Assembly: GCA_029689965.1 (NCBI GenBank)
Contig: CP121450.1
Coordinates: 1,674,001-1,738,000 of the forward strand
From: Curtobacterium flaccumfaciens
GTDB lineage: Bacteria; Actinomycetota; Actinomycetes; Actinomycetales; Microbacteriaceae
Direction of reading: 5' to 3'
Length of the DNA stretch: 64,000 nt
Positions 1 to 8,887 of the stretch are shown here, piece after piece. A program made the position numbers and the translations under genes. A model generated the notes under the pieces. That model searched no databases, was not told where the DNA came from, and saw nothing but the letters and a program-made list of their open reading frames with translations. The first letter of the stretch is position 1; each line of letters opens with the position of its first letter.

Positions 1-1435
1 AGCAGTGCGTCCTCGACCTCGGTGGGGAGACGTTGAACCCGCCGGTGATGATGAGCTCCTTGAGGCGGTCCACGATCCGGACGTACCCGTCCGCGTCGAT
101 CGCGACGATGTCCCCGGTACGGAACCAGCCGTCGGGGGTGAACACCTCGTCGGTGGCTGCCGCCTTGCCCCAGTACCCGCGGAACACCTGCGGACCGCGG
201 ACCTGCAGCTCGCCCGGCTCGTCGGTGCCGAGGACCTTCGTCGGGTCGTCCGGATCGGCCACCCGGGCCTCGGTGGAGGGGAAGGGGAGGCCGATGGAAC
301 CGAGCCGCCGGTCGTCGGACACCGGGTTCGCCATGATCACGGGGAGCACTCCGACAGTCCGTAGCCCTCCACGAGGTAGCCACCGGTACGGGCCTCCCAC
401 GGTTCGACGACGTCCTTCGACAGCGCCATCGCACCGGAGATGCCGATCTCGATGCCGTGGAGCGAGACCTTCGCCGAGTCCGCCGCGTGCTGCAGCCGCG
501 CGTAGATCGGCGGCACGGCCGGCAGGAACGTCGGCGGGTGCTTCTTCATCGCCTTCAGGACCAGCGCCGGGTCGAACGTCGGGAAGAGCACCAGGCGCGA
601 GGCCATGCTCATCGCGAACGTGAGGCAGAGCGTCAGACCGTAGGCGTGGAACATCGGCAGCACGGCGTAGACGACGCTGCCGTCGCCCGGCTGGATCTGC
701 GGAACCCAGGCTCGTGACTGCGCGGCGTTCGCGATGAGGTTCCGGTGCGTGAGGACGGCACCCTTCGGGACGCCCGTGGTGCCGACGTGTACTGGATGAG
801 CGCGATGTCGTCCGTTGCGGGGCGTGGGTGCCGCTTCGGGAGCCTGCGGTTCGACACGAGGTCGTCCCACCTGGTGGTGCCGCGGACCGTCGTCGTCAGC
901 TTGGCCCGCGACGCACGCGCCCTGGCGACCGGCAGCGCGAGCGCGAGACGGGTGCTGCGCGGCATCGCACGGGTGAGGTCGATCGAGACGATCGCGTCGA
1001 GCTTCACGTCGGCGGGGAAGTCCTGCAGCGTCGCGACGGACTTGTCCCACGCGATCGCGACCTTCGCGCCGTGGTCCTCGAACTGGTGACGGAGCTCACG
1101 CGGCGTGTACAGCGGGTTGTGCTCGACGACGACCGCGCCGAGCCGGAGGACCGCGTAGAACGCCACGATGTGCTGCGGGCAGTTCGGCAGGACGATCGCC
1201 ACGCGGTCCCCCGCACCCACGCCGAGCTTCCGGAGACCGTTCGCCGCCCGGAGGATCTGCTCCTCGAGCTCGGCGTACGTGGTCGTCCGCCCGAAGAACT
1301 CCAGGGCGACCTTCTTCGGGAAGCGCCGGGCGGAGCCCTCGACGATGTCGTACGACGAGCCCGTCGGCTCGTCGATGTCGTGCGGGACCCCCGGGCGTAC
1401 GAGGCAAGCCAGGGACGGGGCGTGTCGATGCTCAC
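1..1435 (-). CDS. Long-chain fatty-acid-CoA ligase (AMP-forming), 3' end outside window
   Basis: Activates a fatty acid to acyl-AMP and then acyl-CoA. Repaired reading starts at a GTG (MSIDTPRPWLASYARG) and shows the adenylate-forming motif YTSGTTGVPKGA near residue 215, then the late motif DGWFRTGDIV and the hinge-lysine region DRLKELIITGGFNVSP just before the window edge, so the C-terminal subdomain is missing here. Three one-base losses in G or C runs (near 1393, 783 and 343) break the frame; each is repaired by one base. A TAGGTT box lies 7 bases before the GTG, so the mRNA is probably leaderless. Family is certain; substrate chain length is inferred. Confidence 0.85.
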
Positions 1436-1442
1436 GCGGACC

Positions 1443-1448
1443 AACCTA
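1443..1448 (-). promoter_or_regulatory. -10 box of the acyl-CoA ligase gene
   Basis: TAGGTT read on the minus strand, 7 bases before the GTG start. A start site 7 bases downstream would fall on the start codon, giving a leaderless message. Confidence 0.5.
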
Positions 1449-1531
1449 GCGGGCGACCCCGGCGGCGGCTGGGAGACATCGCGCGGTGCGATGCGGAGCC
1501 CGTTGTCAGGGGCACGACGGACGATGGCCGC

Positions 1532-2463
1532 ATGCCCTCCGTCGCCGGTGCCTTCCGAACACGTCTCAACTCGACGTTCACCGGGGGCGCCACGGAGCGC
1601 CCGGCCTGGATCGACGAGCTCGAACGGGGCACCGACGCGGGCTTCTTCGGGCCCGGATCGGCCACCTGGGCGGTGCACGGCGGGAAGCAGACGATCCTCG
1701 CCGGCGTGCGGGCCCTCCTCGTCCAGGCGCTGCACCCGGGGGCACTGGCGGGCGTGGCCGACCACTCCCGCTACCGCGAGGACCCGTTCGGCCGCCTCGC
1801 CGGCACGATCCGGTGGATCTACACGGTGTCGCACGGCGACACGGCCGCCGCCGAGTCCGCGAGCGCCTGGGTCCGGACGCTGCACGAGCGGGTCCGCGGC
1901 GAGTACGTCGACGGGCACGGGGTCACGAGGCCCTACGCCGCGAACGACCCGACCTCGCCCGGTGGGTGCACCTCGCGTTCACCGACGCCTTCCTGCGGAG
2001 CGCGCAGCTTCGGGGCGGACCGATCCCCGGAGGGGCCGACGCATACGTCCGGGAGTGGGCGGTCGCCGGGCGGCTGATGGGGGTCGAGGACGCGCCGGAG
2101 TCCGACGCGGAACTGCGCGCGCAGATGAACGGGTACCTCGACCGCGGAGAGCTCGCCGTGACGGCGCGAACGATCGACGTCGTGCGGTTCATCAAGGACC
2201 CGCCGCTCGCGCGCCTCCTGCGTCCGGGCTACCGTGCGCTGTTCGACGGCGCGGTCGCCTCACTCGACCCCAGGCACCGTTCGATGCTCGGCCTGCGGAC
2301 GCCGGGTATCGGGCCGGTCGAGTTCCCGGTGCGACGGACGGCGGGCGTCGTGCTCGACGGCATCGGTGCCGTGCTCGGTCACCAGACGGGGACGGAGCGC
2401 GCGGCGCTCGTCCGGATCGCGCGTCTCGGAGGCGCGTCGGACGGGGTCGACGCGAGCAGGTGA
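1532..2463 (+). CDS. Oxygenase MpaB / DUF2236-family protein
   Basis: About 310 residues. The N-terminal half (GFFGPGSATWAVHGGK, then VQALHPGALAGVADHSRYREDP) matches the conserved start of the DUF2236/MpaB-like haem-oxygenase family related to latex-clearing protein; the LHPG and HSRY histidines are candidate haem ligands. The frame breaks near 1949 where CCGGAC has lost one G; the rest (RWVHLAFTDAFLRSAQLRG to the end) is in the next frame. Divergent from the acyl-CoA ligase. The substrate is unknown. Known of the family: one-electron or dioxygenase chemistry on organic substrates; nothing here narrows it. Confidence 0.75.
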
Positions 2464-2464
2464 C

Positions 2465-2505
2465 GGACTGGAGGCGCGGTGCGGGCTGGCACCGTCCCTC
2501 CAGTC
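2465..2505. repeat. Family 1 intergenic palindrome, copy 1
   Basis: Imperfect inverted repeat beginning GGACTGGAGGCGCGG and ending CCTCCAGTC, immediately after the oxygenase stop codon. It can form a strong GC hairpin and probably ends transcription from both sides. Confidence 0.75.
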
Positions 2506-2607
2506 TCGGCCGTCACCCCGCTGGCGCGGTGCGCCGGAACCGGCTGGAGGGGCCCACCTCCAGTCTCGGCCGTCACCCCGCTGGCGCGGTGCGCCGGAAC
2601 CGGCTGG
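2499..2607. repeat. 49 bp direct repeat, period 60
   Basis: Two near-identical copies (2499-2547 and 2559-2607) starting CTCCAGTCTCGGCCGTCACC and ending CCGGAACCGGCTGG, spaced 60 bases apart. They extend the right end of the family 1 palindrome and look like a local tandem duplication. Confidence 0.8.
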
Positions 2608-2612
2608 GTGCG

Positions 2613-3682
2613 TCAGAAGCCGGACGGCACCCGGGCGTGTACGCGGACTCGAGCCGCGTGACCTCGTCGTCGGTGAGTGTCATCGACGCGGCGGCCACCG
2701 CGTCGTCGATGTGGTGCTCCTTCGTCGCGCCCACGATCGGGGCCGACACCGCACCCTTGCCGGCGACCCAGGCCAGGGCGATCTGCGCCATCGGCGCGCC
2801 GTGCTCTCCGGCGATCTCCCGGACGACGTCGACGATCGCGCGGTTCGCGTCCTCGTCCTGCTGGTAGAGCGTCTTGCCGAACTCGTCGGTGTCTGCTCTG
2901 CTGCCCGAGCCCTGCGCCTCCCACGGGCGGGCGAGCTTGCCGCGGGCGAGGGGGCTCCACGGGATGACGCCGACGCCGGTGTGGGCGCAGAACGGGTGCA
3001 TCTCGCGCTCCTCCTCGCGTTCGAGGAGGTTGTACTGGTCCTGCATGCTGACGAACCTCGTCCAGCCGTGCAGATCGGCCACGTGCTGCATCTCCGCGAA
3101 CTGCCACGTCCACATGCTGCTCGCACCGATGTAGCGCGCCTTCCCGGACTTCACGACGTCGTGCAGGGCCTCCATCGTCTCCTCGACGGGGGTGTGCGGG
3201 TCGAACCGGTGGATCTGGTACAGGTCGACGTAGTCGGTGCCGAGTCGGGTCAGCGACGCGTCGATCTCGTGCATGATCGCCGTGCGGGACAGACCGGCGC
3301 CGTTCCGGCCGGGACGCATGCGGTTGAAGACCTTCGTGAAGACCTGGACCTCCTCGCGCGGAGCGAGTTCCTTGAGGAGCGTGCCCGTGATCTCCTCGCT
3401 GCTGCCCGCGGAGTAGACGTTCGCCGTGTCGAAGGTCGTGATGCCGGCCTCGTAGGCGCGGCGGACGAACGGGCGTGCCTCGTCGATGCCGACGCTCCAC
3501 GGGTGGGCACCGCGGTCGGGGTCGCCGTAGGACATCATCCCGAGGATGACGCTCGAGATCTCGAGGCCGGTGGCACCGAGGCGGGTGCTCCCTGCCGATC
3601 GGGCGGTTTCGTGCTTGTGACGCGCGTCCTGCGTGTCGCGTTCGTGCGTGTCTTCCTGCCTGGGGCCGACGTCTTCGCTCAT
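2613..3682 (-). CDS. Aldo/keto reductase
   Basis: NADPH-dependent carbonyl reductase of the AKR superfamily, about 356 residues. Reads TRLGATGLEISSVILG at the N-terminus, DTANVYSAGSSEE (catalytic Asp and Tyr), FTKVFNR (catalytic Lys), LGTDYVDLYQIHRFD (catalytic His), then an NADPH-binding end with APIVGATKEHHIDDA. The last residues need one base restored near 2637 (CCCC read as CCC), giving YTPRVPSGF and the stop at 2613. The first ~35 residues are charged and non-conserved, so a later start is possible. Its ATG overlaps the TGA of the upstream DinB-like gene (ATGA), showing translational coupling. Substrate unknown. Confidence 0.9.
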
Positions 3683-4244
3683 GCGGCCACTCTGGCATCG
3701 CGCCCTGTGACCGCGAGGAGGCGGACCTGCATCGGGGCGTCGTCGCCGACCTCGACGGGGGCGGCGTAGAGGCCGGTCACCGCGAGGTCTTCGATCTGCG
3801 GCTCGAAGTACTCCCAGACCGCGCGCACGAGTTCGTCGGGGAGCTCCTCGTCCGATCCGGTCGCGCGGGCGAGGTCCCACGTGTGGATCGTGATGTCGCT
3901 CGTCTGCTCGGTGAGGTACTCCCCGGCGGGGACCACGTCGGTCGCGAGGTGCACCGGCACGTCAGCGGGCGTTCTCCGCCAGGCTTCGGTCGCTGCCGCG
4001 GCGAACTTCGCCCACTCGGCGGGGAGGTCCGGCCGATCTCCTCGAGGTCCGCCTCGGCCTGGGCGTAGTCGCATCCGGTGAGGAGCTTCGGGATCCAGCG
4101 CTGCTCCTCGACGACGTGGCGGACGAGGTCCCTGGTGCTCCACTCGGAGTCGGGGGTGGAGGCGTCCCAGTCCGTCACGGCGGCGACGCGGCGGCCGAAC
4201 TCGGCTGCAGCGAGGGCCTGCAGTGCGATCCAGTCGGTGGCCAT
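3679..4244 (-). CDS. TIGR03086-like DinB/mycothiol-dependent enzyme family protein
   Basis: About 188 residues. MATDWIALQALAAAEFGRRV, WSTRDLVRHVVEEQRW and SDITIHTWDLARATG are the three conserved blocks of the DinB-like four-helix metal proteins; the histidines in RHVVEEQ, VHLATDV and IHTWD are the expected metal ligands. In Actinobacteria this group includes mycothiol-dependent maleylpyruvate isomerase relatives. One base is lost near 4040. It is first in a two-gene operon with the aldo-keto reductase (ATGA overlap), suggesting a shared detoxification or catabolic role, which is inference. Confidence 0.8.
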
Positions 4245-4523
4245 GATGGTGCTCCTGTTCGTGTGGGTCGTCGTACGTGGTGCTCGGGGTGTTCGAGCGG
4301 CTGAGGTACCCGGCGCCCGTGCCCTTGGAGCGTCGGGTACTCGGGTACTCGGGGCTCGGTCGTCTTGGTGGGCGGGTTCGGTGCCCGGGGTTCGGATGCT
4401 CGGGTGCTTCGCGGCGCAGGGTTCGGCCTGCGGCCGCTCGGGCTCGATTCTGCTCGCGTGTGACTGTTCGCGTGCAACCGGTGGCGGGGGCCGCGGATTC
4501 CCGGCTCTGCCCGCCAGGCAGCC

Positions 4524-4581
4524 GCGAGCGGGCGGAGTACGCCGTGGACCTGGCCCGCCTACGGTCGGTTCCGCCCGATCG
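4524..4581. repeat. Family 2 element, copy 1
   Basis: Starts GCGAGCGGGCGGA and ends GGTTCCGCCCGATCG, terminal inverted repeats of about 14 bases around a variable GC-rich centre. Confidence 0.6.
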
Positions 4582-4679
4582 ACTACAGGCTTGACGGGGA
4601 GCGCGCCCGGGACCTTCACGTGCGGCGGGGAGTGCGCCGGGAGCAGCGGTCAGACGAACTCCCTCGGGCACCGGAACAC

Positions 4680-4740
4680 GATCGGGCGAATGTGGCGGCA
4701 TCCTGCCCGGAGGGCGTGCGTGTTTCTCCCGCTCGTGAGC
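4680..4740. repeat. Family 2 element, copy 2
   Basis: Starts GATCGGGCGAATG and ends TTTCTCCCGCTCGTGAGC; degenerate terminal inverted repeats of the same family. Confidence 0.5.
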
Positions 4741-4795
4741 GGCGATGATGCGCGAGGAAGCGGAAGCCGAGCCAGCCGGGCACGTTCGGACACGG

Positions 4796-4833
4796 CGAAC
4801 GGCCGACTCCACGGGAAGGAGTCGGGCCGTTCG
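4796..4833 (-). terminator. Hairpin downstream of yceI
   Basis: CGAACGGCCGACTCC pairs with GGAGTCGGGCCGTTCG with one bulged G and a short loop. It lies about 80 bases after the yceI stop. There is no T run, as is common for actinobacterial terminators. Confidence 0.6.
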
Positions 4834-4912
4834 TCTCGGGTGCAGTGTCCTGCTGTTCGGTGCCCCGGGTCACGCGGTGAGCATTGCCCCGCTGCTCATG
4901 AGCTCGTGGGTG

Positions 4913-5473
4913 TCAGGCCGCCTGGAGGACGAACTGCACGTCGAGGTTGATCGTGACGTCGTTGCCGAGGGTGAAGCCACCGGCCTCGAGCGCGGCGTTC
5001 CAGTTCACGCCGAACTCCGTGCGGTCGATCTTGGTCGTCGCCTCGGCGCCGAACTTGACCTGGCCGTAACCGTCGGTCGTGAAGCCACCGAGCTCGGCCT
5101 TGAGGACGACCGGCTTCGTGACGCCGCGCAGGGTGAGCTCGCCCGAGATCCGGAGGTCGTCGCCCTTGGCCTCGATGCTCGTCGAACGGAAAGTGAGCTG
5201 CGGGTGCTCGTCGGCGAGGAAGAAGTCGCTCGTCTTGAGGTGCTGGTCCCGCTGCTCCTGGCCGGTGTTGACCGATGCGACGTCGATGTTCGCCTCGACG
5301 GTCGACTCAAGCGGGTTCTCGGCCGTGACGACGGTGGCGTCGAAGGTCTCGAACTTGCCCTTGACCTTGCTGATCGCGAGGTGACGGACCGAGAACGTGA
5401 CCTCGGAGTGGGTCGGGTCAATCTTCCAGGTGCCGGTCTGGTAGCCGGGGATGGTCGAGGCGGTGAGCGTCAT
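4913..5473 (-). CDS. YceI family lipocalin-like protein
   Basis: 186 residues, intact. WKIDPTHSEVTFSVRHLAISKVKGKF at the N-terminus is the YceI hallmark, followed by DVASVNTGQEQRDQHLKTSDFF, LRGVTKPV and KIDRTEFGVNWN. The fold is a lipocalin-like barrel that binds polyisoprenoid or amphipathic ligands. There is no signal peptide, so it is probably cytoplasmic. AAGGAG sits 6 bases before the ATG. A perfect palindrome overlaps the predicted -35 box upstream, so a repressor probably controls it. In other Actinobacteria yceI-type genes are often controlled by MarR-type repressors; the regulator here is not adjacent. Confidence 0.93.
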   Translation of the reverse strand: MTLTASTIPGYQTGTWKIDPTHSEVTFSVRHLAISKVKGKFETFDATVVTAENPLESTVEANIDVASVNTGQEQRDQHLKTSDFFLADEHPQLTFRSTSIEAKGDDLRISGELTLRGVTKPVVLKAELGGFTTDGYGQVKFGAEATTKIDRTEFGVNWNAALEAGGFTLGNDVTINLDVQFVLQAA

Positions 5474-5544
5474 GGTGACTCCTTCGAAGCGTGTGGACTG
5501 CGTTCCCGAGCAGGCGTCGGGCAGAACCCGGGTTCCATACGCCT

Positions 5545-5560
5545 GCATCGAAGTTGATGC
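5545..5560. promoter_or_regulatory. Short inverted repeat in the yceI leader
   Basis: GCATC and GATGC arms around GAAGTT, between the predicted -10 and the yceI start. It shares the GAAG/TTGA core of the upstream palindrome and may be a second, weaker operator half-site pair. Confidence 0.35.
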
Positions 5561-5566
5561 TAGCCC

Positions 5567-5595
5567 ATTCTGCATCCATTTGGTTGAAGCGTCAA
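5567..5595 (-). promoter_or_regulatory. Predicted yceI promoter
   Basis: On the minus strand TTGACG (5595-5590) and CAGAAT (5572-5567) are 17 bases apart, a good sigma-70 arrangement. The -35 hexamer lies inside the palindrome at 5578-5601. Confidence 0.5.
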
Positions 5596-5601
5596 CCAAA
5601 T
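5578..5601. promoter_or_regulatory. Perfect palindromic operator upstream of yceI
   Basis: Arms ATTTGGTTGA and TCAACCAAAT with a 4-base AGCG centre, perfectly symmetrical. It is AT-rich compared with its surroundings and covers the predicted -35 box, the classic position for a MarR- or TetR-type repressor site. It also sits 3 bases after the stop codon of the upstream gene, so transcription entering from that gene would pass through it. Confidence 0.6.
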
Positions 5602-5603
5602 AT

Positions 5604-6548
5604 TCACCCTGGCGGCGTTGGCCGGCGTGTCGGGCGCGGGTCGTGCCTCCCGGTCGACACCCCGTCGACCAGGCGACGTACCCGCGAGACGAACACCTCG
5701 ATGGCAACCCCGAGATCGTCCGCGGTCGCGCGGACGAGCCACCACCCGACGTCCTTGAGCTGCTCGCCACGGGTGAGGTCCTTGCGGAACGTCCGCGCGT
5801 CCGTGCGGTGGAGGTCGCTCTCGTACTCGATCGCGACACGGGCCTCCGGGTAGGCGAGGTCGACGCAGGCGACCCAGCGACCGTCGACCACGACGTCGTG
5901 GTTCAGCTCCGGCTGTGGGAGCCCTCGGCGGGTGAGCGCGAGCCGGAGTCTGGTCTCGCCGGGCGAACGGGAGCCGGTGCGCACCTCCGCGAGCGCTGCG
6001 CGGACCCGCCGGATGCCGCGGGCTCCGCGGTACCGGTGGGCGGCAGCGATCAGCTCGTCACGGCTGCACCATCCGAGCCATCCCACGAGGGCATCCCCGA
6101 CGACGATGAGCTCGTCGCGGTTGAGGAGCGTCGCGAGCGCTATGAAGGTGTCGACCGGGTGGGTCAGCGCGGCGGTTCCCGAGTAGACGATGGTGACCCG
6201 TCCTCGGCGTGTCCGGTGCCCAACGGTCCCACGGACCCGAAGTGCCTGGTCGGTCCCGACGGTCGTCACGTGGATGCGGGGATCGCGTTCGAGTCGACGG
6301 GGGAGTGGAAGCCCGAGGACGATCGCCGCGGTGGTGTGGCTGAACGCCTGGTCGCGGCGCAGACGGGGCAGGACGGCCCGGGCGCGTTCCTCGTGGGTCT
6401 GCGGGAGGGTCCACGCACGGATGCCGTGAAACGGGCGGAGCAGCGCCTTCGTCCGGAGGCGACCGGGGCTGACGCCGCGGTGGAGTGCCTCGCGGACGCG
6501 GAACGGCCGACCGCGGAGGGCCATCGGGAACGCTGCCTCGAGATGCAT
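5604..6548 (-). CDS. AbiEi-type antitoxin domain plus DUF559 nuclease-like protein
   Basis: 314 residues, intact. The N-terminal part (REALHRGVSPGRLRTKALLRPFHGIRAW, then FSHTTAAIVLGLPLP) resembles the winged-helix AbiEi antitoxin-like domain seen in many actinobacterial proteins. The C-terminal part (NHDVVVDGRWVACVDLAYPEARVAIEYESDLHR, then KDLTRGEQLKDVGWWLVRAT) is the DUF559/Vsr-like PD-(D/E)XK fold with Asp, E-x-E and downstream Arg candidates. No AbiEii nucleotidyltransferase partner lies next to it, so it is probably not a working type IV toxin-antitoxin pair. Function unknown; it may act on DNA. Confidence 0.7.
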   Translation of the reverse strand: MHLEAAFPMALRGRPFRVREALHRGVSPGRLRTKALLRPFHGIRAWTLPQTHEERARAVLPRLRRDQAFSHTTAAIVLGLPLPRRLERDPRIHVTTVGTDQALRVRGTVGHRTRRGRVTIVYSGTAALTHPVDTFIALATLLNRDELIVVGDALVGWLGWCSRDELIAAAHRYRGARGIRRVRAALAEVRTGSRSPGETRLRLALTRRGLPQPELNHDVVVDGRWVACVDLAYPEARVAIEYESDLHRTDARTFRKDLTRGEQLKDVGWWLVRATADDLGVAIEVFVSRVRRLVDGVSTGRHDPRPTRRPTPPG

Positions 6549-6680
6549 GCAGGCAGCCTGGCGACGACCAGGCTCCAGTGAGCGGTCAATGGTGCGATCT
6601 GTGGAGAGTGGGAACCGATGGCGACGTGTGGAGGAGGTGTGGAGGAGAAGGTGGTGAGCCGGGCGGCGCGGGCAACGTGA

Positions 6681-6754
6681 GGAACGTGGACGCGAGCGGA
6701 CGGAACGCGGACGCGAGCGGACGGAACGTGGACGGAACGTGGACGCGAGCGGAC
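6681..6754. repeat. 21 bp tandem repeat
   Basis: Units GGAACGTGGACGCGAGCGGA(C) at 6681, 6702 and 6734 with an extra partial unit between. The GCGAGCGGAC part is the left end of family 2, so the array probably grew from a family 2 element. Confidence 0.75.
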
Positions 6755-6803
6755 GAAATGGTTCGGCTCCGAGCGGCTGCCCCGGATGATTCCGCCCGCT
6801 CGC
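6745..6803. repeat. Family 2 element, copy 3
   Basis: Starts GCGAGCGGACGAAA and ends GATTCCGCCCGCTCGC with inverted ends. Confidence 0.65.
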
Positions 6804-6909
6804 ACATCCCGTGGCGCTGGCGGCCCGCGGCGCGCAGGCGTCGGCGTGACCTGGCAGCGCGCGCCGTGGAGACGAGCGTGCCGTCTGACGAACGGACGGG
6901 AGGCGCGGT

Positions 6910-6968
6910 GCGAGCGGGTGGATCCTGCGCGGCCCCGAGTCGGTCGCGCGCGTACTTCGCCCGTTCGC
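6910..6968. repeat. Family 2 element, copy 4
   Basis: Starts GCGAGCGGGTGGATC and ends GTACTTCGCCCGTTCGC. It abuts half of a family 1 palindrome. Confidence 0.55.
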
Positions 6969-7136
6969 GGGTTCCGCGGCCGCCGCGCGCGCCGCCCGCG
7001 CCGCCTGCGCTGCGCGCGCCGCCTGCGCCGTCCGCGCCGCCTGCGCTGCGCGCGCCGCCTGCGCCGTCCGCGCCGTCCGCGCCGTCCGCCCCGCCCGCCC
7101 CCACCCGCGCCGCCCGCCGGCGCCGCGCCGCGGCAG
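6969..7136. repeat. GC-only minisatellite
   Basis: Repeats of GCGCCGCCTGCGCTGCGC and GCGCCGCCTGCGCCGTCC with an apparent 36-base period, degrading into short CCGCGCCGTC units. The stretch is almost free of A and ends about 50 bases before the next start codon. Confidence 0.75.
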
Positions 7137-7173
7137 GTACTCGCACGGCCCCTCACGCGGGGCCGGGCTCCGC

Positions 7174-7179
7174 TAGCGT
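7174..7179 (+). promoter_or_regulatory. -10 box of the second aldo-keto reductase
   Basis: TAGCGT with 7 bases to the ATG, compatible with a leaderless transcript, although GGAGG also precedes the ATG. Confidence 0.4.
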
Positions 7180-7186
7180 CGGAGGC

Positions 7187-8190
7187 ATGGAATTCAGGTA
7201 CCTGGGCAACTCCGGACTCAAGATCTCCGAGATCACCTACGGCAACTGGCTGACGCACGGCTCGCAGGTCGAGAACGACGTCGCCACCCAGTGCGTGCGG
7301 GCAGCGCTCGACGCCGGCATCACCACGTTCGACACCGCGGACACGTACGCCAACACCAAGGCCGAGACGGTCCTCGGCGAAGCCCTCAAGGGGGAGCGTC
7401 GTCAGTCGCTGGAGATCTTCACGAAGGTCTACTGGCCGACCGGTCCGAAGGGCCACGACGACACCGGCCTCAGCCGGAAGCACATCATGGAGTCGATCGA
7501 CGGCTCGCTCGAGCGGCTGCAGACCGACTACGTCGACCTGTACCAGGCGCACCGCTACGACTACGAGACCCCGCTCGAGGAGACGATGCAGGCCTTCGCG
7601 GACGTCGTCCGGCAGGGCAAGGCGCTGTACATCGGCGTCAGCGAGTGGAGCGCCGAGCAGATCCGCGCCGGTGCCGCGCTCGCGAAGGAGCTCGGGTTCC
7701 AGCTCATCTCGAACCAGCCCCAGTACTCGATGCTGTGGCGTGTCATCGAGGGCGAGGTCGTCCCCGCCTCCAAGCAGCTCGGCCTCAGCCAGATCGTGTG
7801 GTCGCCCATCGCGCAGGGCGTGCTCACCGGCAAGTACAAGCCGGGCCAGCCGCTGCCCGAGGGTTCGCGCGCCACGGACGAGAAGGGCGGCGCCGACATG
7901 ATCAAGCGGTTCATGCGCGACGAGGTCCTCGAGGCCGTCCAGCGACTGCAGCCGGTCGCCGACCAGGCCGGTCTGACGCTGGCGCAGCTCGCCATCGCGT
8001 GGACGCTCCAGAACGAGAACGTCGCCTCCGCGATCGTCGGGCGTCGCGCCCCGAGCAGGTCACCGACAACGTCAAGGCGGCCGGCGTGAAGCTTGACGCC
8101 GACGCGCTCACGGCCATCGACGAGGCGCTGGGCGACATCCCGGAGCGCGACGCGTCGAAGAACGTCAGCCCGACGTCGCGGCCCGCGTAG
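7187..8190 (+). CDS. Aldo/keto reductase (Kv-beta-like)
   Basis: About 334 residues. FRYLGNSGLKISEITYGNW, DTADTYANTKAETVLGEAL (Asp, Tyr), FTKVYWPTG (Lys) and LQTDYVDLYQAHRYD (His) give the AKR tetrad; the end reads AIVG then SRPEQVTDNVKAAGVKL, the NADPH-binding loop. This sub-group is annotated as potassium-channel beta-subunit-like oxidoreductase in bacteria. One G is lost from GGGG near 8043; repair gives VGASRPEQV. It stands alone, followed by a perfect family 1 palindrome. Confidence 0.9.
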
Positions 8191-8204
8191 ACGCGACCAG
8201 CCCC

Positions 8205-8246
8205 GGACTGGAGGCACGGTGCCAGCTGGCACCGTGCCTCCAGTCC
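8205..8246. repeat. Family 1 palindrome, copy 2 (perfect, 42 bp)
   Basis: GGACTGGAGGCACGGTGCCA and its exact reverse complement meet with no loop, 15 bases after the aldo-keto reductase stop. A bidirectional terminator is the simplest role. Confidence 0.9.
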
Positions 8247-8365
8247 GTCGTGGAGTCGCGTCCACCGCGACCCGCATGTGAACAGCAGGTGTCGCGAAAC
8301 TGGCAGACGTCTCCGTAAGGCTGTACCCCTCCCAAACCACCCCGAGAAGTCCCCGAATCGGGGGC

Positions 8366-8887
8366 ATGACCCGAACCGATACCCCCGTTGTGGTGTCATC
8401 CACCGGCGCGGTGCCCGCCGTACGGCCCGGTGCGCTCGCCCGTCTGCTGGCACTCGCGGGCCAGCTCGCCACCTTCGGCACGATCGGTGCGGTCTGCTTC
8501 GTGATCGACCTCGGCGTCTACAACGTCCTGCGTGCGACCGTGATGCCCGACGGACCGATCGCCGCGAAGATCGTCTCCGCCGTCGTGTCCACGACGATCG
8601 CCTGGATCGGGAACCGGTTCATCACGTTCCGCGCCGAACGCCAGACGGGGCGGCGCGAGACCCTCCGTGAAGGACTGCTCTTCGCTGCCACGAACCTCAT
8701 CGGGCTCGGCATCGCCGCCGCGTGCCTGTTCGTCTCCCACTACGTCCTCGGGTTCACCTCCACCCTCGCCGACAACGTCGCCGGCAACGGGGTGGGTCTC
8801 GTGCTCGGCACCGCGTTCCGGTTCGCCGCGTACAAGGCCCTCGTCTTCCGTGCCACCGACGCTCGTCCGAAGGAGCTCGCCGAATGA
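8366..8887 (+). CDS. GtrA family membrane protein
   Basis: 173 residues with four hydrophobic segments: LATFGTIGAVCFVIDLGVYNVL, the segment before WIGNRFITF, LLFAATNLIGLGIAAACLFV and the last before FRFAAYKALVF. The N-IxxD-x-G and WxxNRxxTF motifs are those of GtrA-type flippase or anchoring proteins that serve polyprenyl-linked sugar transfer. First gene of a co-directional block; its TGA overlaps the next ATG, so it should be co-translated with the CESA-like glycosyltransferase. Confidence 0.9.
   Translation: MTRTDTPVVVSSTGAVPAVRPGALARLLALAGQLATFGTIGAVCFVIDLGVYNVLRATVMPDGPIAAKIVSAVVSTTIAWIGNRFITFRAERQTGRRETLREGLLFAATNLIGLGIAAACLFVSHYVLGFTSTLADNVAGNGVGLVLGTAFRFAAYKALVFRATDARPKELAE

Larger units (their letters stand above)
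4245..4912. other. 668 bp non-coding, low-complexity stretch with repeats
   Basis: No reading frame here resembles a protein; open frames on both strands are Arg/Pro/Gly-rich shadows. It holds short GGGTACTCG and CTCGGG repeats (4320-4420), two family 2 elements and a hairpin downstream of yceI. Confidence 0.7.
6549..7186. other. 638 bp non-coding stretch of tandem repeats
   Basis: No credible gene. It holds a 21 bp tandem repeat, two family 2 elements, half of a family 1 palindrome (GACGGGAGGCGCGGTG, 6896-6911), and a long GC-only minisatellite. Confidence 0.7.

Noticed and set aside
828..2867. 679-codon open frame on the plus strand
   Set aside because: Arg/Pro/Ala-rich shadow of the acyl-CoA ligase and oxygenase genes; no family resemblance and it crosses opposite-strand genes.
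2234..3769. 511-codon plus-strand frame over the aldo-keto reductase
   Set aside because: Antisense shadow; the minus strand has a complete catalytic tetrad.
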